NCBI GenBank assembly: GCA_016706225.1
Contig: JADJKB010000015.1
Location: 62,001-126,000 of the forward strand
Length of the DNA: 64,000 nt
DNA from: Myxococcales bacterium
GTDB lineage: Bacteria; Myxococcota_A; Polyangia; Polyangiales; Polyangiaceae
Reading direction: 5' to 3'
Shown: in pieces, positions 1 to 11,801 of the stretch
Layout of the letters: every line of letters starts with the position of its first letter
How positions within the stretch are numbered: position 1 is the stretch's first letter
Translations under genes and position numbers: made by a program
The notes under the pieces: model-generated
What the model was told of the DNA's origin: nothing
Seen by the model: the letters and a program-made list of their open reading frames with translations, nothing else
Database searches by the model: none

Positions 1-216
1 CAAGCGCTCGCACAGCTACCCGCATCGAAGGAAAGTTGAAAGCAAGAGAAAGGCGCGAGCAAGTGGGGTCGGTCACAGCCAGACGGTGAGCACACGCCAC
101 CTGCCGAGGTAGGACGCGCCCCCACACGCGTCCGGCAGAGTTGAGCGCTGTCGGTGAGCATGGTTCGCCGGTGAGCGAGAATCTCTCAGTCGGCGAGTTC
201 TATTGGAGGTGGCGGG

Positions 217-3200
217 ATGGCGACGAGGTTCTGTTCAGCGGTGTTTCCTGTCGCGCTCATCGCGGCCTCGCTGCTCGCAACGGCTGCAAGGGCGGCTCCA
301 CTTCAAGTGCGCCTGGCCAATTGCGAGCCCGTGGTAACCGGCTCGCTTGGGGCAGGCTTCACCGGGGATGGCGTGGGCAACCTGCCCAGCACGCGGAAGA
401 TGGTGGTGCGCTTTGCGTACGTGCTGGCAAATCCGAACGACAACAAGCTCGCGGCCATCTCCGACACCGATCGCGTCGAGGTGTGCGCGATCTCGGCGGG
501 CGGTGTGCGGGTCTGCCCCGGCACGGGTGACTGGGTTATCTACGACAAAGCGTCCGGCACGGGTGCCATCACCGAGCCCGACGTCTTCAAGAGCGTCGCT
601 GAAGCCACAGGCAGGACCGAAGCGTTGCTCGCCATCGACTTCGACGACCCGCTCACCAAGGACTGGTTCTTCACGGTCCACCTGCCACAGGAAGCGAAGG
701 ATGCGTTCGGAGATGCATCGACCAACGGTTTCTGCCCTATGTGGAGCCGTCTTTCGCCAACGTCTGGACCGCCAACGCCGATCAGCGTGTACGGCGCCGC
801 GCCGACCGCGAAGCCCGTTCGCAGCGCTCGACGTTTGCGTAGATGGTTCGAAGGTGCACTGGAACCTGCCGGGCCCGCCGGTCGGCGAGAACATCTGCAT
901 GCCGCCCTACGTGCCCGAGTGGATACGGGCGGTCCTGCTGGCGGAAGACGACGCGCAGAGCAGCCGAATCCAGGTCGCTGTCACCGTTCCAAACGCGCCA
1001 TTCCTCGCCTCGTTCAACGGCGCAGTAGCCGGCGCGCCTCAGCCGTACCGCGACTTCGTCGGACCCCACCGCGGCGGCACGAAACGCGCATCCCAGGCGG
1101 TGCCTTCTTTGGTCAGGTGAACTCTGCTCAGGCGGTCAACGTGCTCGCGCCGCCAAGTCAGCAAGCCCTTGCGGCCATGTCGGGCGTGCAGCTGTACACG
1201 CATGAGTACTTCCACAGCCTGGCCATGGCGTGGTCGCGAGAGCATCCGGGCGTCAACGCCCACCTCGGTGTGCTGAGCGAGCAACTGGCCGCCAGCAATG
1301 AGCTGAACCTCTGCCTGCAAGGCTTCCCAGGGGCAACGCTCTTGCCAAGTGGAGACAACCGCGGGCAGTGCGTTTCGGCCGGGAAGTTTGGGGTAGACCA
1401 CGGAGCAGGGCCGTACCTTGGCATCCACCTGCTCGACTTCCCGAGCGTCAACGCTGTCACGGAGCCATACGTTTCGGCGTTCTTTCTGCGCTACCTGCAA
1501 GAGCAGTTCGCGTATCCGACGCCGCAAGCTCCGCACCCTTCGGGCGCCACTTCGCAGTTCCCGCGCGTTGCCGGTGCCAACCTGCTTCCACTAAGCCAGC
1601 GGCCGATTTCTGACGAGGGAGTCGATCTCATCGGCCGCCTGCTCCAGGACTTCGCCACGAAGCCCGGAAGCACGACGGCCGTTCTGAACAACAGTCTGCT
1701 CCAGCACCTCGGGCGCAAGCTGGACGATGTCGTCCTCGACTTCCACACGGCTATGGTGTTGAAGGACTACAACGACAGCGACGCGGTCGATGCGGACGAT
1801 CGCTGGCGCTTCGATTGGACGCAGCTCGGCGGCTACTACTCCACGGCCCGGCTGGCCGACGGGAAGCCCTTCTTGCCGCGTGCGAGCCTGATCGAAGAAA
1901 CCTGCAACCCGACCGCGACCATCTGCGACGGCCTCCGGCGCGTCACTCGGCAGCACGACTCGTTCAGGGTAGTCGGCGGCGTGGCCGTTCCGGATGTCTT
2001 GCCGGTGGGCTCTTCGGTCTCGAGCCCACTGCCCGTCGGCATCGGCAAGCATGGCGCGGCGTACTTCTCGGTCGGAGTCGACAACGCCTGGGCGGGAAAA
2101 CTCCTGAAGGTTAGCGCGACGGTTCTCAGCGGAGATCCCCAGCCGGCGTTCCGTGTCTTCCGAATCGACGAACCGTCTCCGGGCAAGCGCGTCGCAGTCC
2201 CGCTCTGTAAGGCGGGGATCGGCGAGGCGTGTTTTCCGCAAACGTCCTACACCGGTGCCGCGACCGTGGACGTGCCCGTGGCGATTCCCCGCGTCCGGGA
2301 CGACGCGCGAAGTCATCGCTCTGGCTAGCGGGCGTCAAGGGCCTGCCGTGTTCAACTGGAGCATCGGCCAGATTCAGCCGAAGCTGACGATCGTAGAGCC
2401 GAGCATGTCGCTGCCGGCGCTCGTCGGCACAGGCTCGCTCCGCCGCAAATTCGCAATCAAACTGTCGTTCACGGACCAGAACAACCAGCCGATCCTCGAT
2501 CCGAGCCTAGGCAAGAGCAAGCTCCAGATCATCGCGTCCGGCCATTCGATCAGCACCTTCACGCTGTGGCCCATTTCGGGCGGCGCGTACCTGATCACTG
2601 CTGAGCTCCCGCCAAGCGCGTACCCGCCCCCTGCGGCGTGCACACCCGCAACGCCATGCAAGTTCGACTTGACGGTCTCAATGCACGGGCTGACGGCCAC
2701 CAACCTGGAAGCTCTTCACTACGGCTGGCCTCAAACCGAAGCGGTTGTCCTCAGCATCGACAAGAGCGCCAGCATGTTCCCCTTCAAGCTGCAGGACGCG
2801 AACGTCGCTGCTAAGGCTCTGGTTGCCTCGTTCTTGCCACCGGCGGGAACATTCCTCACCACCGCTGCCGGGGTCGTCTCGTTCAATCACGACGCCGATA
2901 CCGAGCTCATCGACGGCGGCGCCATGGCAGCGGTGTCCGCTGCCAATCAGTCGCAGTTCAACTTGGCGATTGACGGCCTCGCATCCGGCGGCGGTACGAG
3001 CATCGGGGACGGCGTCTTCGAGGCACAGTCGGCCCTGACCCTGTTCGACAACCCGGTTCTGTTCAAGCCCGACCGACTCTCCATCGTCCTTCTGTCCGAT
3101 GGCGCGAACACGGACCCCTCGACTGCGCTTGACTACTTGGACAAGCCATTCCCGCCGGCGGACGACGACCGAGGCCCGCCCTGGCACCCTGACACGAAGA

Positions 3201-5224
3201 ACTTCCGACTGCGCAACGGCACTCTGCCCGTGCCTGTGATTTCGTCGATCGCGATCGGGCAGGATGCCGACCTTTCTGAGCTCGATCGCCTTGCCCGACG
3301 GACCGGAGGCACTCTGCTGTACGTGCAGGAGGCTGCGCCCACGGGTGGCAACTGGATCGCCGACGCCATCGACGCACTGCTCAGTCTGTATGGAGGTATC
3401 GGTTCGTTCGATCGCGTCCTCAGCGCCAGGACGAGCGGCGGCGTCCATTCATTGAGCGTCGAGACTCGAGCAAAGGACTTGCGGGTCACCATCGCGAGCG
3501 GAGTCGCCGGCGCTGGCGTCGGAACGCTGCAATCCCCGTCGGGCGCAGAGGTCCCTCCAAGCGGCATCAGTGAGGAAGGCCACTCGACAACTTTCCGCGT
3601 CGAGAATCCCGAACCCGGCAACTGGAGCGTCTCGGTGCCGCCGCTCTCTGACATCGCTGCGCCCGTCGTGCTCGTCGAGGGCGCAGTGCGAAGCCCCGTT
3701 CAGGCTTTCACCCAATTCGACGTGACAGACGCTCTGCCGTTCTCGGAGGACCCTACCGCAGGTACAGGAGACGAGCTTCGAGCGTGGGTCGGCTCGGATC
3801 TGTTCCTGCGGTCAGCGGTGATCGACCAAGGGCCGCTCGTTAGCTGCACGATGCAGGCCTGGCTGACCCTGCCTGATGATTCGACCGTCGGGCCCTTCAC
3901 ACTCTCGGACGACGGGGAGCACGGCGCCGGAGAGCCCGGCGACGGCCTCTTCGGCGCGGCCTTCTCTCGGACCAGAGCGCCCGGACTCTACTCTGCGAAG
4001 GTCCTCAGCACGTGCGACCTGCAGGACGGAAGCGTTGCCACCAGGGAGACTCGGCGTGGCGTAGCTCTCACGGCGCTGCCCGACGTGAACGGCGACGGCG
4101 TCCCGGACCGTTGGGCGGCCGCGTACGCACTCGCAGACCTTGGCGATGCAGACGACGACGGACTCATAGACAGCGAGGAATTTGCGGCGGGCACCAACCC
4201 GCGCGCCAGCGACAGCGACGGCGGGGGCGAGTCAGATGGTTCCGAGGTGGCCGCAGGTCGGAATCCGCGCGCCGCCGGAGATGATCTGATCGATTCGCCC
4301 GTCCTCGTCCCGATCGCCGGCAACGGCTTAACTTACCTTCCTGCCGGGATGAACGATGCCGCCGCCACCTATCGAGTCCAGCGCGCGGGCGCAGCCCACG
4401 GGCCTTTCGTTACCATCCCTTCCGACGCCTTGACGGGTCGACCGTTTGCGCTGGACCCAGCTTCCCCGAACGACGTGGTCGCCTGCTATCGGATGCGCGC
4501 CGAGCGAACCGCTGTGACCAGCGGGTGGTCCGAAGTCGCGTGCGTGACGCCGCGGATCGACCCTGTACCGCCGCGCGTCGCAGTGGTCGCGCCACCGACG
4601 ACGATTCACTCGCGGAACGTCACTCTGGAGCTTGGCCTGAACGATCCGCTACGCGCAACGGATGGCCCGAATTTGGCCATCGACCTCGGCGTGATCGCGA
4701 GCGGAGTCGAATCAATCAGAGTGTGGTTCGGCAATGGCCCTCCAAACGGGGTGGCGTGGCAACCGGCCACATCTCACCTCGACCTGCGACTACCAGATGC
4801 GAACTCGACCTCCGTCAAGGTGCAGGCCCGAGACTTTGCTGGAAACGTCAGTCGGACCTCCACGATAATCTTCACGCGGCCCCGGCTTACGTCACTCGAC
4901 CGCGCTCTGTCGCACGAAGAGCGTGCTCAAGACTTGATGGACCAAGGTGACGTCACGGGTGCTCGTTCCGCAATCCTCTTGTCGCTCCCGGAGGTCGAGC
5001 AGAGCTTCGCAAAGGCACTCGCACTGCTGACGAAAGCGCACGGCGACCACGCAAACCTCGTGAAGATCGTGGTTACGCTCGCGAAGATCCGAGCGCTGAA
5101 AGTCGTGGCTCTCGCCCACCTGAAGCCGCACAACCAGGCCAAGGCTCGGGAAGCGCTGAACGAAGCCGTCCAGCTTGAGGTTGCTCTCGCAACGCTTGCA
5201 GATCGGGAGCACGTCGGCCTTTGA
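217..5224 (+). pseudogene. Large secreted VWA protein with an HExxH motif, broken by frameshifts
   Basis: The coding signal changes frame three times: frame 1 from 217 to about 812, frame 2 to about 1075, frame 1 to about 2295, then frame 2 to the stop at 5224. Joined, it gives roughly 1660 residues. It opens with a signal peptide. A HEYFH sequence near 1200 fits the zinc-metallopeptidase HExxH pattern. A von Willebrand A domain lies at about 2740-3400, with a DxSxS MIDAS motif (DKSAS near 2760), a T in a GGGTS context and a following SDG. A calcium-binding DVNGDG-type stretch lies near 4085-4280, and a helical C-terminus ends the protein. Deleting one C from the short C runs near 812 and 2295 restores the frame, so sequencing error is as likely as decay. 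The substrate is unknown. The TTG start of the next gene overlaps its stop. Confidence 0.7.
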
Positions 5225-6587
5225 CTTACAGCGCATTGAGTCGCGGTGCGTTGGTCGCGTTTGCTTTGATCAGTCACGGGTGCGGGAACTCGGGAGCTGA
5301 GGGGGGTACCGGCGGTGCGGCGGGTAGCGACGCGGGGGGCGGCCTTGGCGGCGCGGCTGGGGCGAGCGGGACCGGAGGCACACTGGGATGCGTCGACATT
5401 GCGATTTCCCCGAAGCTCCTCGACGAGCCGGACCGGTGGCTCATGGGGAAAGCTTCCCCTGTAAGCGGCAGTCTCTGGGCAACGGCGAAAGGGGTCCACT
5501 ACGCTTGACCGGATATCGATTCTATCCAGAAGGGACCACGGGGCAGTTCCTGGGTGACACGGTGCAGTGGTTGATCGTGAGTACGTTTCACCCAGACACG
5601 GGGAAACTCGCCGAGAACAACCTGTTCCAGCTGATGCCTAACGGTCTCACCGCGGACTTCTCCGGAGTCCGGTCCTTCGCTGGGCGCGAGGACGAAACGT
5701 TCGCCGTTGGATACGACTACGCGGAGAACAACAAGCTCCCGCCACGCGCGTCACTAGGGCGACTTGGAGACACCGATGTACTCAAGACAGTGCTGCTGCC
5801 AGCGACACCGGATCCGAGCGTCATCGCATTGCAGACAGCAGCGGCATGGGACGGCGAAGCATTCGCGCTCCACGCTTATGGCGCGCCTCCACAGTTCACG
5901 CTGCACGTCGGACGCATGAACGACCAAGCAAGCGTGATTCTCCCGCTCACCCAGTTCGGCCAAACAGCCAGCGCCGCAACGCCCGGCTACGTCCTCGGCC
6001 ACCGAACCTCAACCAACGCCACGAGCGGTCGAACCTTCGTGTTCGACAGCGACGTGGTGCAGGTCAATGTCCACGATCGCGCAGGCGCCGCGCTGCCGTT
6101 CAGCCCGGTGGTACTCCAGCCACCGGGCGCGCCGCAAAGCGGGTTTTCGACCGGCGCTGTTTCGGCGGACGATTTCGGTGGCGCGTGGTTCGTATACACG
6201 TGGATCGCGCAACTCGATCGCGCCATCGAGATTGTTCACATGGACGACAAGGGTGGTATCGACAAGTACTTCGAGTCCCGCCCACCCAAGAGTGACATCG
6301 GGTACTTCAAGGTCCACGCGATGACGGCGCGAAAGGAGAGCGCCCTGATAGCGAGCGCGACGTTTTACGGAGTGTACACGCTTACCGTCGATGCCTCGGG
6401 CGTATCGGAGCCCACGCTCGTCGTGCAAGGGCTCGACACCGAGCACGACTTGCGCGACATGGAGCTCATCGACTTCGGAGGCGAGACTTGGCTGAGCTAC
6501 TCCGAGAATGCCTCGAACCCGTACTTGCGAGTACTGAAGCTCTCTCCGGGATGTGTCTACCCGGCCTCCACCCCATCGGCCAAGTGA
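5221..6587 (+). pseudogene. Lipoprotein with Gly-rich linker, one frameshift
   Basis: A TTG start overlaps the previous stop (TTGA), suggesting translational coupling. The first 95 residues hold a short hydrophobic signal ending in a Cys within HGC, then a Gly/Ala-rich linker. The frame stops at 5506-5508, and the rest of the protein continues in another frame from about 5505 to 6587. One added base near 5500 joins them into about 450 residues. The C-terminal part has no motif I recognise. Its regular Gly/Asp-bearing strands could fit a beta-propeller, which is inference only. It is probably an outer-surface lipoprotein paired with the upstream VWA protein. Confidence 0.55.
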
Positions 6588-6832
6588 GAGCGGAAATGAC
6601 CGTCCGTTTGCGCCGCGGCTCGATCGCGGTGAGTCGGTGTCTTCTTTGCCGACGTTTGCCGGATTGCCTCCGCCAGACGCAACAGTGGCGCCCGTGGCCA
6701 TGCCGCGGCTGCCGGCGGCTTCGCCGCCTTGGGCAAGCACGGCGGCTCGTCGCTGAACCCCGCGGCCGCTCGCTGCTTGCCCACACCCGCTTGGACAAGC
6801 GTTCGGCTTGCCCACATGCCCCGCAGGCCCGA

Positions 6833-7798
6833 CTACGACGATCGAATGAACTCCCCGAGCAGAGCTCGCGCGCCAGCGACATCACCATTGTCGAGCAACC
6901 TCACCGCGTCCTCGATCTTGCTGCGCACCCATGCTGCACATGCAGCATCCCGCGTCGCCGCCAAACCGTTGCTCGCGCCACCCACCGGAGTGACGTCAGC
7001 GGCCAGCACCGGACACCCGCGATCCTCCACCGTTTCTCCCCGTGGCACTCGTTGACACTCTTCCAGCCGCTCGTGTCCCGATCCCTCCACCCTTTCGTAA
7101 ACCGTAGGTCTCGAGCTCGAGTCTCGGAGCTGGCTCCAGGAGATCGTTGCGGAATCGCGGACGGCTTGCTGCACGGGTGCAGCAAGACATGCAGCAAACG
7201 CAACGGTTTGGAAGTGGGGCTGGAGGTCGAGCCGAATAGTTTCGATCGCCTTCCGCATGACCTCCAGGTCGGTCGCGCTGTAGTGCCGCTTCCGGACGCT
7301 CTTGCCGGCCTGGCCGAGGAGGCGATCGACGATGTCGCCGGGGACTTCGTTCGCCTCGAGCCAGCTCGCGAAGCTCCGCCGGGTGGCGTGGAAGTCGATC
7401 GGGTACTCGCCGGCGTACTTGGTGGGGCAGCCGGCGGCTTCGAGGTCTTCCCGGAGGAGCTCGGCGCTTCGGGGGCGGTGCGGGTGCCCGTGCTGGTCGG
7501 GGAAGACCGGGTCGGTGGGTTGCGGCTTGCGGCCGACGAGCAGGACCCAACCGGTGGCCTTCCAGGTCTTCAATGCCTCGGCGGTGAGCGGGTGCAGAGG
7601 GAGCACGCGGTGCGCGTACCTGGTCTTTGGGCGGGTCGGCGTGCGCGCGCGCGTCGAGACTTGCTTGGCGACGCGGACGGTCGAGTCGTCGAGGTCGGTC
7701 CAGGTGAGCCCGGCGAGCTCGCCGTCGCGCATGCCGCTGGTGAAAGCGAGCAGGTAGCGAACGCGGCGCTCCTCGGGGAGTTTCTCGGATTTCAGCAG
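6833..7798 (-). pseudogene. Tyrosine recombinase (phage-type integrase), N-terminus lost
   Basis: The catalytic half of a tyrosine recombinase is clear. An Arg lies in a GMRDGEL context near 7729, a HATRR box near 7385, and the nucleophile candidate Tyr in RHYS near 7280. These match the R-HxxR-Y pattern that cuts and rejoins att sites. The open frame extends upstream to 8155, but that part does not resemble the usual N-terminal core-binding domain. Past the tyrosine the frame runs on for about 140 unrecognised residues. No tRNA or att repeat was found beside it. It is probably the relic of an integrated element, consistent with the other transposon debris nearby. Confidence 0.7.
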
Positions 7799-8075
7799 CC
7801 GCGGCGCCGGTCCCCTCCTGACGCGGCAGCGCGCGCCGGCTGACGTCGCGCCAAGACCACGGCGCCCCGCCGATGGCGCGCGCTGCGCGCGTAAAGGGGA
7901 CGCGTCGCTCCGCGCCTGTGACGACGTCGCTTCGATGACGGCGGCGGATGGGCGCCGGTGCCACGAGTGGCGATCGCCACTGGCGAAGGCGCTGTCGCCA
8001 CCCCTCTCGGCGTGGGTGAAGTCGTCGAAATCGCAGGCGGGCGTCGCGGGCACGCCTGTTGCGAAGGCATGCCTC

Positions 8076-8322
8076 GTGTCCGGCACGCCGACGTACGCAC
8101 GCCGCCGCCCGGAGGCGACCGCGCTCCACCAGGTCGTGCGCGACAATCTCCTCACGCTCTACGCTGCGGCGGAGGACGGCTTCGCCTCGCCGCTGCCCAG
8201 CTTCGTGAGGGAAGAACTAGAAGGTTTCATCGACTGCGGCGTGCTCGCGCGTGGATTCGCCGTGCTCGCGTGCCCTGACTGCCGCGAGCAGAAGGTCGTT
8301 GCCTGGTCCTGCAAGGGTCGTG
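8076..8322 (+). pseudogene. IS91-type transposase, N-terminal zinc-binding fragment
   Basis: About 82 residues match the start of IS91-family rolling-circle transposases: a RRPEAT-LHQVV opening, a hydrophobic helix, and a CPDCRE zinc-ribbon half-site followed by WSCKGR. In the family this leads into a second Cys pair and the catalytic domain. Here the match stops at about 8322, where a piece of an unrelated gene begins on the other strand. The C-terminal part of the same kind of transposase lies 5.7 kb downstream (14020-14500), also on the plus strand. Confidence 0.65.
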
Positions 8323-9016
8323 TCGGCCGCCACCAGCGTGGCCTGCGTGCCCAGGCTGAGCAGCATGCCGACCGCGCCGCCTCCCGATCCACGTCGCACG
8401 ACTTCCCCCGCGACTACCCTGGAGATCAGCCGAGTGATGGCGCTACCGACGACGGCGCCCTTGGCCTCGTCCCAGGCGCGCTGGGCCTCGCGATCCACGG
8501 CCACGATGCCCTCGAGCTTCTGCCACCTCCCGTCCAGCGCGAACTCCGGGATGTCGTATTGCCCGCGCGCCTTGCCCAGCTCGGGATAGCTCACCCAGGT
8601 CACCAGGCCCTGGGCGGCGAGCGCGCTCGCGCGTTGGTGATCGTGGGGCGCGAGGTCGCCCGAAACCATGGTCAGCGCGAGTCCGATTGGCACGCGCTTG
8701 GCGACCTTCGCCGGCACCCGGCCGAAGCTCACGATCACCAACAGCTCCGCGAGCTCATCCTTGGACGGCGGTGCAGGCTTCGGGGGCTCGGCCTCGGGCG
8801 GCTCCTTCTTCTCCGAAGGCGCCGCTTCATCAGGCTGGGCGTCCGGCACCTTTGGCTTGGGCGCGGGCGCCGGAGCGGGAGGCGGCGCGAGCTTCGGATC
8901 CGCATCGCCCAACAGCGCGCGAATGCGCGGCGAGCGGTAGCTCGCGCTCTCGGCCAGCCGCCGGATCGGCTCATCCAGCGAGCGGTAGCGTCCATACTTC
9001 AGCGCCTCTTGTCCTG
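8323..9016 (-). pseudogene. Internal fragment of a COG3014-like protein
   Basis: The frame is open without an ATG at its upstream limit near 9016 and runs into the antisense of the IS91 fragment at 8322. The conserved part includes an alanine- and valine-rich stretch with ITRLISRVVAGE and a VAADT motif. I associate this with COG3014-type uncharacterised proteins, recalled rather than searched. In that family the DT is usually followed by a conserved C-terminal segment that is missing here. A Pro/Ala/Lys-rich linker precedes the domain. Both ends are truncated, so it should be non-functional. Confidence 0.5.
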
Positions 9017-9331
9017 CCTCCCCTCGCGTCGCTTCGCTCCGCGGTCCCCTCCTTAGCCGGTGAGCGCGAGCGGGTGCGTCTTGCCAAGACTTCGAGCGTC
9101 GTGCCGATGCTCGCGCTCACGCGGCTGGAGGGGACGCGTCGTTCCGAGTGTGGCCCGCCCCGGCGACGCCAGAGTGCGTGGGGATGCAGGTCACGACCGT
9201 CGCGCTCACACAGCCAGGGAAAGAGCGCTCTGCGAAGCGGTGTTCTCCCAAGTTGACGGGTGTCATTTTTTTTCACTGCCATCGAGCTACACCGAGCGGG
9301 GCGAGGGGCACGAATCGGGGAGGAGGCCACG
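9017..9331 (+). other. Gene-free stretch between a truncated gene and a secreted protein
   Basis: I see no credible gene here. It is GC-rich junction DNA after the truncated COG3014-like fragment, ending with the leader of the next gene, which has a GGAGGAGG ribosome-binding site at about 9319-9326. Confidence 0.5.
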
Positions 9332-9738
9332 ATGAGCAAAGATTCCACACGACACCGGAGGCTGAGACGCTGGCATGCGCTAGGTGTGATTGTCGGGGTC
9401 GGCGTCCTGGCCTCGACCGCTGGTGCCAGGGCCGTGGACTCGACTGGGGTCATCGTGGAGACGATCAACAACTACACGTGGTGGCCGGGTTGCGGTGCTG
9501 GGAATTGCGACACGATATGCAATTCCGAAGGTTCCTACCTTGAGGGAATCCTCACTCTACCCGGCACGGGTTACACCCCCGCTCGTCCACTATATGGACA
9601 ACAGCGTATTCGATAGGGACTTCCACGATCCGCAGTACACCGGGAATGGCGCAGACAACGACACCTACAACTTTGACAGAGCTGGTGGTGAATCGGCCCG
9701 GGATTTCCGGAGGCTCCATATGTTGAGAGGATGGAGTC

Positions 9739-10059
9739 ATGGGACGACGGAGCAAGTTCTCACCGGAGGTCCGGGAGCGCGCGGTCGGGTTGGTCTTGGA
9801 AACCGCCGGCAAGCACGAGTCGGAGTGGGCGGCGATCAGCTCGGTGGCGAGCAAGATAGGCTGCACGCCGGAGACGCTGCGCAAGTGGGTGCGCCGTGTC
9901 GAGGTTGATGCGGGCAAGCGGCCAGGGCTGACTACAGCCGAACGCGACCGCCTCAACGAGCTGGAGCGGGAGAACCGCGAGCTGAAGCGGGCGAACGAGA
10001 TCCTTCGGAAGGCGTCAGCGTATTTTGCCCAGGCGGAGCTCGACCGCCGACCGAGGTGA
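9739..10059 (+). CDS. IS3-family transposase OrfA
   Basis: A 106-residue basic protein. Residues about 5-55 form a helix-turn-helix (SKIGCTPETLRKWVRR region) that binds the inverted repeats. Residues about 70-95 form a leucine-zipper-like coiled coil (LNELERENRELKRANEIL). Its TGA overlaps the GTG of OrfB by 4 bases, and OrfB lies in the -1 frame, the classic arrangement for producing an OrfAB fusion transposase by programmed frameshifting. Confidence 0.93.
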   Translation: MGRRSKFSPEVRERAVGLVLETAGKHESEWAAISSVASKIGCTPETLRKWVRRVEVDAGKRPGLTTAERDRLNELERENRELKRANEILRKASAYFAQAELDRRPR

Positions 10060-10973
10060 TGGTGAACTTCATCGAAGACAACAAGGAGGCCTACGGGGTC
10101 GAGCCGATCTGCAGGGTGCTGCCGATCGCCCCGTCGATGTTCCACGAGCACGAAGCTCGACGCCGAGACCCGGAACGACGTCCTGCGCGTGCCAAGCGCG
10201 ATGACGTTCTGTGCGCTGAAATCCAGCGCGTGGAAGAAGAAGCGTACGACGGTGCCTACGGCGCCGAAAAGGTCTGGCGACAGCTTCACCGCGAAGGCAG
10301 GACCGTAGCTCGCTGCACAGTCGAGCGATTGATGCGCCGGATGGGCCTCAGCGGGGTCAGACGGGGCCGTGCCTTCAAGGTCACGACTATCACCGACGAG
10401 TCGACTGCTCGGCCATCGGACCTCGTCCAGCGCGAGTTCCATGCGACGGCACCAAACCAGCTCTGGGTCGCGGACATCACGTACGTCGCGACCTGGGGTG
10501 GGTTCGCGTACGTCGCCTTCGTCATCGACGTGTTCTCGCGCTTCATCGTGGGCTGGCGCGTCTCGCGCTCCTTGCGCAGCGACCTGGCCCTCGATGCGTT
10601 GGAGCAGGCATTGTACGCCAGGCCGCACGACGACGGCCTGGTGCATCACAGCGACCGAGGCGTGCAGTACCTCTGCATTCGGTACACCGAGCGACTCGCG
10701 GAAGCCGGAATCGAAGCGTCGGTCGGCAGCGTCGGCGACTCCTACGACAACGCGCTCGCCGAGTCGGTCAACGGGCTCTACAAGGCGGAGGTCATTCACC
10801 GCAAAGGTCCGTGGCGCAACGTGGAGGCGGTCGAGCTCGCTACGCTCGAGTGGGTGGATTGGTTCAATAACCGTCGCCTCTTCGGGCCTATCGGACACGT
10901 GCCCCCAGCTGAATTCGAGTCGGCGTACTATCGCAATCAGGAGAGCCCAGCCATGGTGGTTGGATTCATGTAA
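10056..10973 (+). CDS. IS3-family transposase OrfB (DDE integrase)
   Basis: A 305-residue integrase catalytic subunit. An HTH_21-like N-terminal region is followed by an rve-type core. The acidic triad is visible: Asp in WVADITY (about residue 135), Asp in HHSDRG (about 195) and Glu in NALAESVNG (about 235). The GTG start overlaps OrfA by 4 bases. The stop is at 10971-10973, just inside the right inverted repeat. The full length suggests an active copy. Confidence 0.93.
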   Translation: MMVNFIEDNKEAYGVEPICRVLPIAPSMFHEHEARRRDPERRPARAKRDDVLCAEIQRVEEEAYDGAYGAEKVWRQLHREGRTVARCTVERLMRRMGLSGVRRGRAFKVTTITDESTARPSDLVQREFHATAPNQLWVADITYVATWGGFAYVAFVIDVFSRFIVGWRVSRSLRSDLALDALEQALYARPHDDGLVHHSDRGVQYLCIRYTERLAEAGIEASVGSVGDSYDNALAESVNGLYKAEVIHRKGPWRNVEAVELATLEWVDWFNNRRLFGPIGHVPPAEFESAYYRNQESPAMVVGFM

Positions 10974-11801
10974 TCGAGTCTCCGGAGAACCCGGGGCGGT
11001 TCATGGTGCAATCTCCTACGTCTGCGCTCATGGAATGTGCGGAGATGTGACTGCTACCACGTGCAACACTGATTCAGACTGCCCAGCCGGCTCATACTGC
11101 CCGCTTTTTCCTCCACTTGTGCCGATCGTCGAGACGAAGGTGTGTATTAAGGAGAAACAGCGCCAGATTGTAACTTCCTCGACAGTCTCTTCACACGGCA
11201 ATCTAGTCAACTACGGGCGGACCTACCCGGGGGCAACGGTGAGCACCATCGGCCTTGGTGAAGACGCTGCAAGCGGAGCCTTCGCTGGTGCGGGTACCAA
11301 CGGTGGAACGAACGTCGCGTTCATTGTCAACAGCTGTGGGTTAAGGGCGAGGTATTGGAACGCAGCTACGGTCAAGTTCTTCGCCGGGGTCCACTCCGTC
11401 CACATGTTGGTCCCTGTCGCTGCATGGAAGGACCTGAACGGCTTTCTCTATACTTCAGACGCCCGAACCGAGCCGCAGCGCGGCATTGACGTCGCGATTG
11501 CTGCCGTCACCAACCCCAACTCAGCCGTGGCGTCAGCCTGGCTCAATTCGACGCAGGCTGGATACGGCTTCACGAGCGTTCCAATTGGCGGTGGCACTCC
11601 AGCCAACCACTCGTGGGGCTGCATGATGAGTATCGGAAGAGGGCATACTCAGGCCGACGCGAACTGGCATGCCAATCAAGAGACCTGGGCACAGGCCAAG
11701 AGCGAATCGAACGATGCAATCGGCAGCGCCTACTCCCGCGCGAGCATATACTGTAACTACGACTCCGTTCTGTACGGATTCTGAGGAAGGAGAACCTCAC
11801 C

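Larger units (their letters stand above)
9689..11003 (+). mobile_element. Complete IS3-family insertion sequence
   Basis: The element is 1315 bp, bounded by 28-bp imperfect inverted repeats (9689-9716 and 10976-11003). They start TG and end CA and share CCCGGG and TCCGGAG cores. It is flanked by a 3-bp direct repeat, TGG (9686-9688 and 11004-11006), the target duplication expected for the family. It contains the usual two overlapping frames, an HTH protein and a DDE integrase. Both look intact and the host gene reconstructs exactly, so the insertion is probably recent. Confidence 0.93.
9332..11784 (+). pseudogene. Secreted hypothetical protein interrupted by an IS3-family element
   Basis: The gene starts at ATG 9332 after a strong GGAGG ribosome-binding site and encodes a signal peptide (Arg-rich start, then a Val/Gly/Ala core). 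It is split by the element at 9689-11003. Removing the element plus one copy of the TGG target duplication joins FDRAG directly to GAISYVC in one frame, so the split gene was continuous before insertion. A separate frame change sits in a C5 run near 9575, and removing one C restores it. The rebuilt product is about 378 residues, with paired cysteines including CNTDSDCPAG, as in secreted myxobacterial proteins. Its function is unknown. Two lipoprotein genes follow closely downstream. Confidence 0.75.

Noticed and set aside
6588..6832. Repeated CTTGCCCACA-like words between the lipoprotein and the recombinase, considered as att or CRISPR repeats
   Set aside because: Only two or three short, imperfect words without regular spacing. 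No array or att core can be defined.
7060..7160. A possible tRNA near the integrase end, suggested by a typical tRNA-antisense peptide texture
   Set aside because: No acceptable acceptor stem or T-loop consensus could be drawn, so no tRNA or att site is called.
10020..10056. A programmed -1 slippery site in the IS3 element
   Set aside because: The frame relation fits, but no convincing A6G-type heptamer is visible in the overlap, so only the 4-base overlap is reported.
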